From Nocardia fluminea (GTDB lineage: Bacteria > Actinomycetota > Actinomycetes > Mycobacteriales > Mycobacteriaceae), in contig NZ_PJMW01000002.1 of NCBI RefSeq assembly GCF_002846365.1, forward strand, positions 5,456,001 through 5,520,000: a stretch of 64,000 nt of DNA. Direction: 5' to 3'. The notes under the pieces are model-generated. The model had not been told where the DNA came from. It was given only the letters and a program-made list of their open reading frames with translations, and ran no database searches. This document shows, one piece after another, positions 8,587-17,195 of this stretch (within the stretch, counting starts at the first letter, position 1; every line of letters starts with the position of its first letter). Position numbers and translations under genes: made by a program.

Positions 8587-9203
8587 GGAACGGTGGCGGT
8601 AACCAAGGCAATAACGGGAATCAGAACCCTGGCAGCGGCAACGGCAATCAGGGGAACGGTGGCGGTAACCAAGGCAATAACGGGAATCAGAACCCCGGCA
8701 GCGGCAACGGTAACCAGGGTAACGGTGGCGGTAACCAGGGCAACCCCGGCAACGTGCCCGAGCCGCAGGCAACTGCCCCGGGCCCCGGCGGTTCGCCCGC
8801 ACCGTCTCCGCCCCAGCCGGAGAGTGCCCAGCCCGACACCGCCGAACCCGGCGGTGGACCGGGAAGCGACTCAGCCGGGGGTGGCGGCGCCGCACCGCCG
8901 CCCGGATCGGCTCCCGGAGGATCAGGACAGTCACCCGGCTCGCAAACCCCCGGCGGAGCAGGGGATCCGTCACCCGCACCTGCACCCGCACCCGGCGGCG
9001 GTGCCGCAGCCCCCGCCCACGAGGTCGTACCCACCAGCGACACGGGCATTCTTCCCGAGCCGAATCTCCTCTCGGTGATCGGCGGTCTCCTTGCCTTGGG
9101 GCTCGCCGGTGGCGGATCGGCCGCAGTCAGTTTTCAGGGCGCTGCCCAGACACAGGCCCGCATCACCGCCGCCCGCGCCGAGTTCTTCGGACCGCGCGCG
9201 TAA

Positions 9204-9562
9204 TCGTCGGCACGGCGCCCGCACCATGTCTCGATCGTGAACCGCTACACGGCTTCGCCCGGTCGGCATGCGGAGTCGGGCCGTTGGTTGTAGCGGCGAC
9301 CGTGAGGTTCAGGAGGCGGCGAGCAGCAAGGAGTCGTGGTTGGCGGTTGCCGCGCCCGACGACCGGTGACAGCATCCTGATCCGGATGCACTGGTGCCCG
9401 GCAACCGCCCGCCGACCGGTCCAGGAGTTCGGTCATCCCGTTCCCGGTGGCAGTCCACGGTTCGATCCAGATCGCAGTTACCCCAGCGCCGTTGCTCCAA
9501 ACACGAGCGGGTGTGGACGCTGGAGCGCCCGCCTCCACGGGGGTTTCTGGCCCTGACCGTGA
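9204..9562. other. Intergenic region without a recognisable gene
   Basis: 359 bp between the 3' ends of two convergent genes. Open frames on both strands (for example 9284-9556) are arginine-rich with no signature. I see no clear terminator hairpin and nothing else of note. Confidence 0.4.
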
Positions 9563-10135
9563 TCAGTGGGCGCGGAGTTGCATGTCCAGCAGTTCGCGGA
9601 GCTGGTCGTAGGTGCGGTGGAGGGGCGCGATGCTGCGGTCCGCGATCGACATCATCACCGCGCCTTCGATGGCGGCGATGGTCATGGTCGCCAGGCTGTG
9701 CGCTGTCCGGGCGGGCATGCCCTGTGCGATGACCTGCTCGGCGAGGTGGTGTTCCCAGCGCCGGAATGCTCGGCTCGCCAGGTCGCGCGCGACGGGTGCT
9801 TCACTGCCGCCGTACGCGGCGGCGGCGATCGGGCATCCGGACTGGTAGTCGCTGCTGACCAGCACCCATTTCCAGTATTCGACGAAGGCGTGCAGCATCT
9901 CCGCCGGAGTGAGCGTCTCGGCCATCTGCTCGATCATCTGCTCGATCCAGGCCCCCGAGGTTCGGACGGACTCCTCGATCAATTCTGTCTTGCCGCCGGG
10001 AAAGTGCTTGTAGATCGACTGCCGGGCGGTACCGCTGTGCTCGAGAAGCTCGGCCACTCCGGTTCCGGCCACCCCTCTGCGCCGGACCAGCTCGATCGTG
10101 CTCTCGATCAAGCGTCGTCGTGCGTCGGTAGCCAT
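9563..10135 (-). CDS. TetR-family repressor, LmrA/YxaF-like
   Basis: 190 residues. The N-terminal HTH (VAGTGVAELLEHSGTARQSIYKHFPGGKTELI, about 21-52) is of the LmrA/YxaF subtype, recognised by SIYKHFPGGK. The C-terminal ligand domain has the subtype's PIAA..YGG and TIAAIEGAVMM segments. It is transcribed divergently from the exporter at 10475, and the gap holds palindromes, so it most likely represses that operon until the exported compound binds. The ligand is unknown. Confidence 0.9.
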   Translation of the reverse strand: MATDARRRLIESTIELVRRRGVAGTGVAELLEHSGTARQSIYKHFPGGKTELIEESVRTSGAWIEQMIEQMAETLTPAEMLHAFVEYWKWVLVSSDYQSGCPIAAAAYGGSEAPVARDLASRAFRRWEHHLAEQVIAQGMPARTAHSLATMTIAAIEGAVMMSIADRSIAPLHRTYDQLRELLDMQLRAH

Positions 10136-10260
10136 GCGTCTCTCCCACCTCGGTGCCGGTCACCAGCCTAGCGATGAGCGTCGAGATCAGACCAATCGGT
10201 GCTATCTCACCGTCCGAGATGCTGAAAATGCCACGTTGACGGAACAAGGCCCTATTGCAA

Positions 10261-10276
10261 TAGACCAACTGTTCTA
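10261..10276. promoter_or_regulatory. Candidate LmrA-type TetR operator
   Basis: TAGACCAACTGTTCTA is palindromic at 12 of 16 positions. It has the TAGACC..TCTA form known for operators of LmrA/YxaF regulators, the subtype encoded next door. It overlaps a possible -10 region of the exporter promoter. Binding is inferred. Confidence 0.5.
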
Positions 10277-10289
10277 CTAACCTGACACA

Positions 10290-10310
10290 GGTGTTACGCA
10301 CGGTAACACC
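10290..10310. promoter_or_regulatory. Perfect palindrome upstream of the exporter gene
   Basis: GGTGTTAC and GTAACACC form perfect 8-bp arms around a 5-bp centre, 14 bp after the first candidate operator. It could be a second TetR site or the site of another regulator. Confidence 0.45.
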
Positions 10311-10474
10311 AAAACTGGCGAGGGAAGTGACCTCCGCTTTCCTGCGAAGCCGGTGCTGTCGCGGAATTGAGCCGCCGCCGCCAGCACCTCGGTGGCTGCC
10401 GGCCCGGGCAAGCCCGCCGTGTCCGGCCGGCAGTCACACTCCCGTGTTCAGCCATCAAGAGGAGTCGATGTCCC

Positions 10475-12094
10475 ATGCCCCACTCATCCGTCGCCGAACC
10501 TGTCGCACCGCCAGCGCGTCCTCCAGCACTGACCGATCGGGGGAAATGGCTGGCCCTGGTCGTCATCTGTGCCGCGGAACTGCTCGTGGTGCTCGACAAC
10601 ACCGTCGTCAACGTCGCATTGCCGTCTCTGGGCGTGCAACTACATGCCAGCTTCGGCGGGTTGCAGTGGGTCGTCGACGCCTACACGCTCACCTTCGCGG
10701 GCCTGCTGCTGGCGTTCGGCCACCTCGGTGACCGTTTCGGTCGGCGCAGGGTGATGATGATCGGTCTCGCCGGCGTCGCTGTCATGTCGGTCGGTGGCGC
10801 GCTCGCGACCGACCTCGGTCAGGTGATCGCGGCCCGCGCCGCGATGGGTGTGTTCGCCGCCGCGGTATTCCCCGCGACGTTGGCGATGATCATCAACATC
10901 TTCACCGACGTCAAGGAACGGGCCGTCGCCATCGCCGCCTGGACCGCGATGGCCGGTTTCGCCATCGCGATCGGGCCCACCGCCGGTGGCTGGCTGCTCG
11001 AGCACTTCTCCTGGCATTCGGTCTTCTGGGTGAACATCCCGGTCGCTCTGGTCATCTTGGCATTCACCCGTTTCCTGGTCCCGGAGTCGAAAGCGGCTCA
11101 CATCGGCAGGCTCGATGTCATCGGCATCGCCCTGTCGCTGCTGAGCGTCACCACGCTGGTGTGGACGATCATCGAGGCTCCGAAGCTGGGCTGGCTCTCG
11201 GTGGCCAGCCTGGCCGGATTCGTCTTCGCGGTCGTCTGCTTCGCGGTGTTCATCCGGTGGGAGATGCGCACCAGCTCGCCCGTGCTGAACATGAGCCTGT
11301 TCCGGATCCGGCGCTTCTCCCTGCCCGCGGTGGCGATCATGGTGGCCTACTTCTCCATGTTCGGATTCCTGTTCATGATCACCCAGTATTTCCAGGGTGT
11401 GATGGAGCTGTCGCCACTCGAATTCGGTTTGCACTCCCTGCCGTTCGCTGTGAGCATCGCGATCGGTGCCCCCTTGGCGACGTTGATCGCGCAGCGCATC
11501 GGCACCACCGCGGTCATCGTCTTCGGTCTGGTGGTGATGAGCATCGGAATGTACATCGCAGGCCAGGTGAAAGTGGAGACACCGTACGTGGGCCCCGTAC
11601 TGATCTCGATGGTGCTCATGGGTCTGGGGCTGGCGATCGTGCAGGGCCCGGCGACGGAATCGATCATGTCGTCGGTGGCTCTCGACGAGGCAGGCGCCGG
11701 TTCGGCAGTCAACGACACCACCCGTGAGGCCGGTGGCACGCTCGGCGTCGCGGTACTGGGATCGGTGGTGGCCTCGGTGTACACGACCAAGATCGGCCCG
11801 CGCATCGACGCGATCCCGGATTTCCTGATGACCCCGAACGAGAAGAGCTTCGCTCGCGAAAGCGTCATCGCCGTCCTCGAAATGGTCGAGCGGCCCACCA
11901 ATCCCGCGTTCGCGCAGCAGAAGGCCGATCTGATCTACGCGATGAAGTCGGCGTCGTTGGAGGGATTTCAGCTCGCGTCCTATGTGACGGTTTCGGCGTC
12001 CCTGTTCGTCGCGGTCGCGGTCGCCCTTTTCCTGCCGTGGAAGCCCGCGAACGAATCGGTGCTGCTCGCTTGGAAAGTCGACGACAAGCCATGA
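10475..12094 (+). CDS. MFS multidrug exporter, DHA2 (EmrB/QacA) family
   Basis: 539 residues with about 14 predicted membrane helices, the DHA2 signatures LDNTVVNVALP in helix 1 and GHLGDRFGRRRVM in loop 2-3 (motif A), and the motif C region GFAIAIGPTAGGWLL. It pumps a hydrophobic compound out using the proton gradient. The start is the ATG at 10475, 11 nt after AAGAGGAG; longer frames to the left are arginine-rich and lack a ribosome site. It heads an operon with the thioesterase and desaturase-like genes and is divergent from its likely repressor. Confidence 0.9.
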   Translation: MPHSSVAEPVAPPARPPALTDRGKWLALVVICAAELLVVLDNTVVNVALPSLGVQLHASFGGLQWVVDAYTLTFAGLLLAFGHLGDRFGRRRVMMIGLAGVAVMSVGGALATDLGQVIAARAAMGVFAAAVFPATLAMIINIFTDVKERAVAIAAWTAMAGFAIAIGPTAGGWLLEHFSWHSVFWVNIPVALVILAFTRFLVPESKAAHIGRLDVIGIALSLLSVTTLVWTIIEAPKLGWLSVASLAGFVFAVVCFAVFIRWEMRTSSPVLNMSLFRIRRFSLPAVAIMVAYFSMFGFLFMITQYFQGVMELSPLEFGLHSLPFAVSIAIGAPLATLIAQRIGTTAVIVFGLVVMSIGMYIAGQVKVETPYVGPVLISMVLMGLGLAIVQGPATESIMSSVALDEAGAGSAVNDTTREAGGTLGVAVLGSVVASVYTTKIGPRIDAIPDFLMTPNEKSFARESVIAVLEMVERPTNPAFAQQKADLIYAMKSASLEGFQLASYVTVSASLFVAVAVALFLPWKPANESVLLAWKVDDKP

Positions 12095-12114
12095 GTCAAC
12101 GAGAGGGATCGACA

Positions 12115-12558
12115 ATGACCACACCTGAACTGCCCACCGGCGAACAATTGCTGCGAGCCCTGGCCACCTCGGGCAACAAGCTGCCGGGGATCTGGTCGCT
12201 ACTCGGCATGGACGGCGCCGAGATCGAGAACGGCAAGGTGTCGTTCACCCTCGCCTCCCGGCCGCAGTTCGCGAACCCGCTGGGAACCGTGCACGGCGGC
12301 ATCTGCGCGACCCTGCTCGATTCGGTGATGGGTTGTGCGGTGCACTCCACCCTGGGCCCGGGGTTCGGATACAGCACCCTGGAGCTGAAGGTGAACTACA
12401 TCCGCTCGGTCGGAACCGAGGGTGTCCGGCTGACCGGCACCGGAACGGTCATCCACACCGGACGCAGCACCGCCACCGCCGAGGGCCGCGTGCACGACGA
12501 ACAGGGACGGCTCGTCGCGCACGGCACCACCACCTGCCTGATCCACGCCCCGAAATGA
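12115..12558 (+). CDS. PaaI-type hotdog-fold thioesterase
   Basis: 147 residues. A single hotdog domain with the PaaI/YdiI motif GTVHGGICATLLDSVMG (about 57-73), where HGG leads the catalytic helix. It should hydrolyse an acyl-CoA, commonly aromatic or short chain. The ATG at 12115 has GAGAGGGA 6 nt upstream; an ATG at 12091 overlapping the exporter stop (ATGA) is possible but has a worse ribosome site. It lies between exporter and oxidoreductase in an operon. Confidence 0.85.
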   Translation: MTTPELPTGEQLLRALATSGNKLPGIWSLLGMDGAEIENGKVSFTLASRPQFANPLGTVHGGICATLLDSVMGCAVHSTLGPGFGYSTLELKVNYIRSVGTEGVRLTGTGTVIHTGRSTATAEGRVHDEQGRLVAHGTTTCLIHAPK

Positions 12559-12594
12559 TGGGCCGGCGCGGCCCGCATTGCGGAAGGAAACTCG

Positions 12595-14340
12595 ATGACA
12601 TCGACGTCTGAAGCGAATTCGGCGCGGTACGACTCGATCGTGGTCGGGTCGGGACTGGGCGGGCTGTCCGCGGCCGCCTACCTGGCAGCGGCAGGCAAAC
12701 GCGTACTGGTCCTGGAGCAATACAGCGCGCTGGGCGGGTCCTCGCATGTGTTCCGCAGGCAAGGACGATGGGAATTCGACTGCGGCGTCCACTATCTCGG
12801 TGAATGCGGGCCCGACGGGATCGTCACGACGATCATGCGCGGCTTGGCGCTGGACGACCGGTTGAACTGGCTCCCGATGGATCAGGACGGATTCGACCGC
12901 ATCATCGGTCCCGGGTTCGAATTCGCGGTACCGGTGGGATGGGATGCCTACCTGGCGAGTCTGCTCGACGCGTTCCCCACCGAGCGCGCCGCGGTGTATC
13001 GGTATCACTCGGTCGTGCGCCGACTGGGCGAGTCCGCCGGGCGTTCCTCGGTGTCGTCCCATGCGGCGATGGGGCGTGCCCTGGCTCGATCGGGCCGCGC
13101 GGCCCTCTTCGCCGCCATGCCCTTTGCCGCGTTCCTCACGATCTGCGGCTTCTCGCCGCGCTCGATTCTCGTGCTGTCCGTCCAGTGCGGGGCCCTGGCG
13201 TCGACACCACTCGGGCTGCCGACCGCGGCGATGGCCGGGTTCCTCCAGGACTACGTCGGCAGCGGCTCGTTCTACCCGCAGGGCGGCGGGCAGATGCTGG
13301 CCGCCGGGTTCGCCGAGGTGATCACCTCCCACGGTGGTGCGATCCGAACCAATGCGCGAGTCCGATCGATCACCGTTGCCGACCGGCAGGTCACCGGCGT
13401 GCGTTTGGCGGACGGGGAGACGATCGCCGCGCCGACCGTGGTTTCCGACGCCGACATCATCAAGACGTTCACCGAACTCGTCGGTCTCGAGCACCTACCG
13501 ATCGCCCACCGCGCGCGAATCAAGAGCTGGACCATGTCGCGGCCGCTCATCAACGGGTTCTTCGGTATCGAGTTCGACACCGCTACCGCGCCCAACAGCA
13601 ACTACTTCGCGATACCGACCTGGGACGACGCGAAGTCCCTGCTCTCGCTGACGCGGATGTCACGCCAGTTGATCGACGGTAGCGGCTTCAGCTCCGGCGC
13701 GGACTGGGCGCGGCAGATGGCGGCCAGGCAGCCGATGTTCGTCCAGTCCTCCTCGCGACGTGATCCGGGCAATCGGCGGGCGGCACCCGCCGGCCGTTCG
13801 ACGGTCGAGGTCCAGACGATCACCCCCTACAAACCGGAACTCTGGGGCTTCGACGGCTACGATCTCGCGACCGGCGAATACCGCACGAGCCCCGCCTATC
13901 ACGAGGTCAAGAAGATCGTGCTCGAGGGCATGGCCGAACGGATGGAACAGGCGTTTCCCGGTTCGGCGGCCACTGTCGAGATCGCGGAGCTGGGCTCGCC
14001 CGCCACCCAGACCCGGTTCGTCGGCAACACCGGCGGTGCGCCGTTCGGGCTGAAAGTCAGCGTCGACCAGTTCGGGAGCACACGTCCGGGCTCGTCCACC
14101 GCGATCGGTGGGCTCTTCCTCGCGGGCACGAGCACCCGGTGGGGTCCGGGCACTGTCGGTGCCATGCTCAGCGGAGTGCACGCGGCAGCGGAGGTGACCG
14201 GACGCGATCTGGTCACCGAGATCCGGTCCGGCGCGGTGATCGCCGACCCGTCCGCCCTGAGACCGTGGCCTGCCGATTTCGATCCACTCGCGACGACACG
14301 GGGGATCGATGCACAGGTCGACCGAGGGCGTCGGCGCTGA
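12595..14340 (+). CDS. FAD-dependent oxidoreductase, CrtI/CrtISO/retinol-saturase-like
   Basis: 581 residues. The N-terminal dinucleotide motif IVVGSGLGGLSAAAYLAAAG is followed by LEQYSALGGSSH and DCGVHYLGE, as in carotenoid isomerase and retinol saturase relatives. The C-terminus has the second FAD motif (GLFLAGTSTRWGPGTVGAMLSG). Such enzymes desaturate, saturate or isomerise polyenes. GGAAGGAAA precedes the ATG. No phytoene synthase or other carotenoid gene is visible nearby, so a carotenoid role is not supported; lipid modification is equally possible. Last gene of the exporter operon, followed by a strong hairpin. Confidence 0.8.
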   Translation: MTSTSEANSARYDSIVVGSGLGGLSAAAYLAAAGKRVLVLEQYSALGGSSHVFRRQGRWEFDCGVHYLGECGPDGIVTTIMRGLALDDRLNWLPMDQDGFDRIIGPGFEFAVPVGWDAYLASLLDAFPTERAAVYRYHSVVRRLGESAGRSSVSSHAAMGRALARSGRAALFAAMPFAAFLTICGFSPRSILVLSVQCGALASTPLGLPTAAMAGFLQDYVGSGSFYPQGGGQMLAAGFAEVITSHGGAIRTNARVRSITVADRQVTGVRLADGETIAAPTVVSDADIIKTFTELVGLEHLPIAHRARIKSWTMSRPLINGFFGIEFDTATAPNSNYFAIPTWDDAKSLLSLTRMSRQLIDGSGFSSGADWARQMAARQPMFVQSSSRRDPGNRRAAPAGRSTVEVQTITPYKPELWGFDGYDLATGEYRTSPAYHEVKKIVLEGMAERMEQAFPGSAATVEIAELGSPATQTRFVGNTGGAPFGLKVSVDQFGSTRPGSSTAIGGLFLAGTSTRWGPGTVGAMLSGVHAAAEVTGRDLVTEIRSGAVIADPSALRPWPADFDPLATTRGIDAQVDRGRRR

Positions 14341-14368
14341 CACCGCTACTGCCGCAACGACATTGCTG

Positions 14369-14407
14369 GTCACTGCCACGCGGCGTTCGTCGCCGCGTGG
14401 CAGTGAC
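14369..14407. terminator. Bidirectional terminator hairpin
   Basis: A perfect 17-bp stem: the arms, built around CACTGCCACGCGGCG and its exact complement, are separated by the loop TTCGT. It sits between the convergent oxidoreductase (ends 14340) and carbonic anhydrase (ends 14439). It has no U-tract, which is common in actinobacteria. Confidence 0.8.
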
Positions 14408-14438
14408 TGTTCGTCGAATCCGATGTGGACTGTCGTGG

Positions 14439-15062
14439 TTACTCGAGTTCGCCGATGTTGCCGATCACGCGGTTCAGGTGCACCCTGCCCTCGGACAGGT
14501 TGTAGGTGACACACGCGATGGCGAGCTTTCCGGCCTGGATCTTCTCGGCGATGATGCTCGACCGCTGCGTCAGCAACAGGCCGGTCTCCTCCACGTGCCG
14601 TGCTTCGAGTTCGTCGACAGAGCTCAGTCCTTCCCGCCGGCCCAGCAGAATCGACGGGGTGACCCGCTCGACGACGCTACGAATGAATCCACCCGGCACG
14701 GCGCCGGAATCGAGGGCGTCGATCGTCGCGCGAACCGCGCCACAGCTGTCGTGTCCGAGAACGACGATCAGTGGCACCTCCAGGACCTCGACGCCGTACT
14801 CGATCGATCCGAGCACGGAGCCGTCGACGACATGGCCCGCTGTGCGCACGACGAACATGTCGCCCAGGCCCCGGTCGAAGATGATCTCGGCGGCGACTCT
14901 GGAGTCACCGCACCCGAACAGGATCGCGGACGGGTGCTGTCCGTTGGTGAGCTCGGTGCGGTTCGCGGCGCCTTGGTTGGGATGCTGAAGTCGACCCTCG
15001 ACGAAGCGATCGTTTCCCTCACGGAGGGTCTTCCAGGCGGCAACAGGACTTGTATGCGGCAT
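14439..15062 (-). CDS. Beta-class carbonic anhydrase
   Basis: 207 residues; interconverts CO2 and bicarbonate. Zinc ligands are Cys51 (CGDSR), His104 and Cys107 (GHDSC); the Asp53-Arg55 dyad of the active site is present. Length is normal for the cytosolic beta class, and there is no signal peptide. Monocistronic; the upstream gap to the divergent HadAB-like gene is 158 bp. Confidence 0.95.
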   Translation of the reverse strand: MPHTSPVAAWKTLREGNDRFVEGRLQHPNQGAANRTELTNGQHPSAILFGCGDSRVAAEIIFDRGLGDMFVVRTAGHVVDGSVLGSIEYGVEVLEVPLIVVLGHDSCGAVRATIDALDSGAVPGGFIRSVVERVTPSILLGRREGLSSVDELEARHVEETGLLLTQRSSIIAEKIQAGKLAIACVTYNLSEGRVHLNRVIGNIGELE

Positions 15063-15220
15063 ATGTCCAGTTCTAACATGCCCCTGCTGTGCGACGCCCG
15101 GGGTGGTCGGCGCATGCCGGAACCTCCCGGGGTTGCGGCGGCCGGGTTCCTCCTCGGCGCGCTCGACACTCCGAGCTCGGTGCCGCTGTCGCAGCGTGAG
15201 TGGCCGCTAATCTGCTCGCC

Positions 15221-16321
15221 ATGACGATGACCAGCACACAGATCGCGGGCACGACGGTCGTTGCCGACTGCCCGTCGACCCTGGTGGGGTGTGCCTATCG
15301 CTCCGACGAGATCTATGTCGTCGGGCGAGAGAAGATCCGGGAGTTCGCGCGCGCGGTCCAGGACAGCCATCCGGTGCATCGGTCGGAAGCCGCGGGTGTG
15401 GAATACGGCTACGGCGGCTTGGTCGCGCCGCTGACGTTCTTCGCGATCCCCGCGTTTCGAGCGCAATTGGCGATGTTCGACACTGTCGCCGGTGGATACG
15501 ATCTGAGTCAGATCATGCAAACCGACCAGGTTGTCAACTACCACAAGCCGATTCGTCCCGGCGATACCTTGACCTGCGATGTCGGTCTCGAATCGTTTCG
15601 CAGTGCCTTCGGCAGCGAACTCTTCGAGTTCAAGACGGTGATCACCGATCAGCACAACACCGCGCTGATCACTTCGCGCACGAGTTTCGTCGGTAGAGCC
15701 GGAGCCGGTACGGCGACGTCGCGCCCGGGCGACGACCTCGTGATGCACGGCTTTCGCGACACAGCAGCGGGTGCCGGACTCGGCCCACGGGTCTTCGACA
15801 AATCAGATCCGTGCCCGAACATGCTCTCGACACTCGAGCCGCGGGCCGACGGCAGCCGGACGCGTGCCTTCGAGTCGGTCGAGGTCGGCCAGCGGCTGCC
15901 ACCACGGGTCTTCTCGCTCACCCTCGGGGACCTCGTCAACTACGCGGGTGTGGCCGGTGACCCGAATCCCATCCACTGGCATCAGGAAGCGGCGTGCGCG
16001 GTGAACCTGGACGCGCCCGTCGCGCACGGCATGCTGACCGTAGGGCTGGGAGCCGGATATCTGTCGTCGTGGCTGGGCGATCCCGGCGCTGTCATCGAAT
16101 ACGCCGTCCGGTTCACCAGTCCGGTCTATGTCACCTCGGCCGGAGCGAAAGTCGAGTTCTCGGGCACGGTGAAGTCCGTCGATCCTCGGCGCCGGACAGC
16201 GGTCGTCGCGATTTCCGCGCAGTGCCAGGGCCGCAAGATCTTCGGTAGGGCGACGGCACAGGTCCGCCTGTCGAGTCCCGAACAGCGGCGATCCGGCGAG
16301 GCCACGACTGCGAATAACTGA
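15221..16321 (+). CDS. Fused double-hotdog (3R)-hydroxyacyl-ACP dehydratase, HadA/HadB-like
   Basis: 366 residues with an N-terminal FAS1_DH/MaoC_N-like hotdog (about 20-150; KIREFARAVQDSHPVHR) and a C-terminal MaoC hotdog (about 215-350). The latter holds the hydratase motif NYAGVAGDPNPIHW, with the catalytic Asp and His, and PVAHGMLTVGLGAGYLSSW. In mycolic-acid bacteria HadA and HadB dehydrate FAS-II intermediates; this single-chain fusion is the related actinobacterial form. No other FAS-II gene is adjacent, so a role in another pathway cannot be excluded. The ATG at 15221 is preferred over a GTG at 15200; neither has a clear Shine-Dalgarno. Confidence 0.8.
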   Translation: MTMTSTQIAGTTVVADCPSTLVGCAYRSDEIYVVGREKIREFARAVQDSHPVHRSEAAGVEYGYGGLVAPLTFFAIPAFRAQLAMFDTVAGGYDLSQIMQTDQVVNYHKPIRPGDTLTCDVGLESFRSAFGSELFEFKTVITDQHNTALITSRTSFVGRAGAGTATSRPGDDLVMHGFRDTAAGAGLGPRVFDKSDPCPNMLSTLEPRADGSRTRAFESVEVGQRLPPRVFSLTLGDLVNYAGVAGDPNPIHWHQEAACAVNLDAPVAHGMLTVGLGAGYLSSWLGDPGAVIEYAVRFTSPVYVTSAGAKVEFSGTVKSVDPRRRTAVVAISAQCQGRKIFGRATAQVRLSSPEQRRSGEATTANN

Positions 16322-16580
16322 TGCTCGGTAGCTGACTGCGCAGCGCCCGAGTGGCACGCCGGTCGGCGTGGCCGAGCGACGCTGTGCCGCTCGTGCCACG
16401 TCGACCTGCCGACTCCGCTCCGCGGAATCACTTGCTGGGCACAGTGATCGGTACTCGACTGACGATGTCGGACGACGCCGATCCCCTCGTGTGACGGTCG
16501 ATCGGCGATGCGTGTGGTGCGCGCCGACTTACGCTGCGCACAGGCCGAAACCGTGCGGGACCGATCTCGTGGGAGGCGTT

Positions 16581-17147
16581 ATGAGCACCGCTCTGATCAT
16601 CGTCGACGTACAGAACGATTTCTGTGAGGGGGGAGCGGTGGCCGTGGCAGGCGGCGCTGCGCTCGCCGAGCGGATCAGCGAGCATCTCCGTTCCGGCAAC
16701 TACGCCGCGGTCACCGCGACCCGCGACTATCACATAGATCCCGGTGCGCACTTCTCGGACACTCCCGACTTCGTCGACAGCTGGCCCCCGCACTGCCGGG
16801 CCGATACCGCGGGTTCGGAGTTCCACCCGAACCTCGATACCGCCCCGATCGACGAGGTCTTCTTCAAAGGCGCCTACGCCGCCGCCTACTCGGGATTCCA
16901 GGGTGCCGCCGCGGACGGCACAGGTCTCGCGGACTGGTTGCGCGCCAGAGGAATCGACACCGTGGAAGTCTGCGGCATCGCCACCGATCACTGTGTGCGA
17001 GCCACCGCCCTCGATGCCCGCACCGCGGGTTTCGAGACCCGGGTACTGGTAGGCCTGTCGGCCGGTGTCTCGCCCGCCGGCATCGAACGAACGCTCGCAG
17101 AACTGCAGCAGGCAGGCGTGGAAGTCACCGCTGACATCGACGGCTGA
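16581..17147 (+). CDS. pncA: Nicotinamidase/pyrazinamidase
   Basis: 188 residues; hydrolyses nicotinamide to nicotinate for NAD salvage. The catalytic triad is Asp9 (VDVQNDF), Lys96 (VFFKGAY) and Cys138 (GIATDHCV). The metal site is Asp49, His51, His57 and His71. Spacing matches mycobacterial PncA almost residue for residue. GGGAGG lies 4 nt before the ATG. Confidence 0.95.
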   Translation: MSTALIIVDVQNDFCEGGAVAVAGGAALAERISEHLRSGNYAAVTATRDYHIDPGAHFSDTPDFVDSWPPHCRADTAGSEFHPNLDTAPIDEVFFKGAYAAAYSGFQGAAADGTGLADWLRARGIDTVEVCGIATDHCVRATALDARTAGFETRVLVGLSAGVSPAGIERTLAELQQAGVEVTADIDG

Positions 17148-17195
17148 CCTCGACCGACCAGCCCGGACTCGGCTTCGGCGCGCGGCGGCGCGGTG

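Larger units (their letters stand above)
7201..8750 (+). repeat. 66-bp tandem coding repeat, about 3.9 copies, interrupted by the insertion element
   Basis: Unit 1 is 7201-7266. Unit 2 is 7267-7291 and continues at 8587-8627 after the insertion. Unit 3 is 8628-8693 and partial unit 4 is 8694 to about 8750. Each unit encodes 22 residues that begin PGSGNGNQ and end GNNGNQN. Unit length is an exact multiple of three, so gain or loss of units keeps the frame. Confidence 0.9.
6955..9203 (+). pseudogene. Secreted Gly/Asn/Pro-rich repeat protein gene, split by an IS3-family element
   Basis: The 5' part (6955-7291) encodes a hydrophobic signal-like N-terminus (MKRTAVMAAAVGALGLLGYG) and the start of a Gly/Asn/Gln repeat region. 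The 3' part (8587-9203) resumes the same repeat in the same frame, then a Pro/Gly-rich stalk, a C-terminal hydrophobic anchor (VIGGLLALGLAGGG) and a short tail with QTQARITAARAEFF. Removing the element and one copy of the 3-bp duplication gives an uninterrupted 317-residue frame. As it stands, translation ends in the element at 7306-7308 and the anchor is lost. Start: GTG at 6955 close behind GGAGG; the ATG at 6970 is possible. Function unknown; the architecture suggests a cell-envelope protein. Confidence 0.85.
10136..10474. other. Divergent regulatory region of the TetR/exporter pair
   Basis: 339 bp without a gene. It holds two palindromes (10261-10276 and 10290-10310), a possible promoter with TTGACG at 10236-10241 and a weak AATAGA at 10259-10264, and the exporter's Shine-Dalgarno AAGAGGAG around 10457-10464. 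Confidence 0.5.

Noticed and set aside
7201..8750. Possible CRISPR array because of regular repeats
   Set aside because: Repeats are directly tandem, 66 bp, coding and without unique spacers.
9284..9556. 90-codon frame in the gap before the TetR gene
   Set aside because: Arg-rich, no start signal, no recognisable motif, and an equally long frame lies on the other strand.
10640..12124. 494-codon open frame antisense to the MFS exporter
   Set aside because: His/Asp/Arg/Gln-rich composition is the reverse complement of a membrane protein; no motif or ribosome site.
16351..16399. GTGGCACG and CGTGCCAC as a terminator after the HadAB-like gene
   Set aside because: 8-bp arms 33 bp apart with competing foldings; too weak to call.
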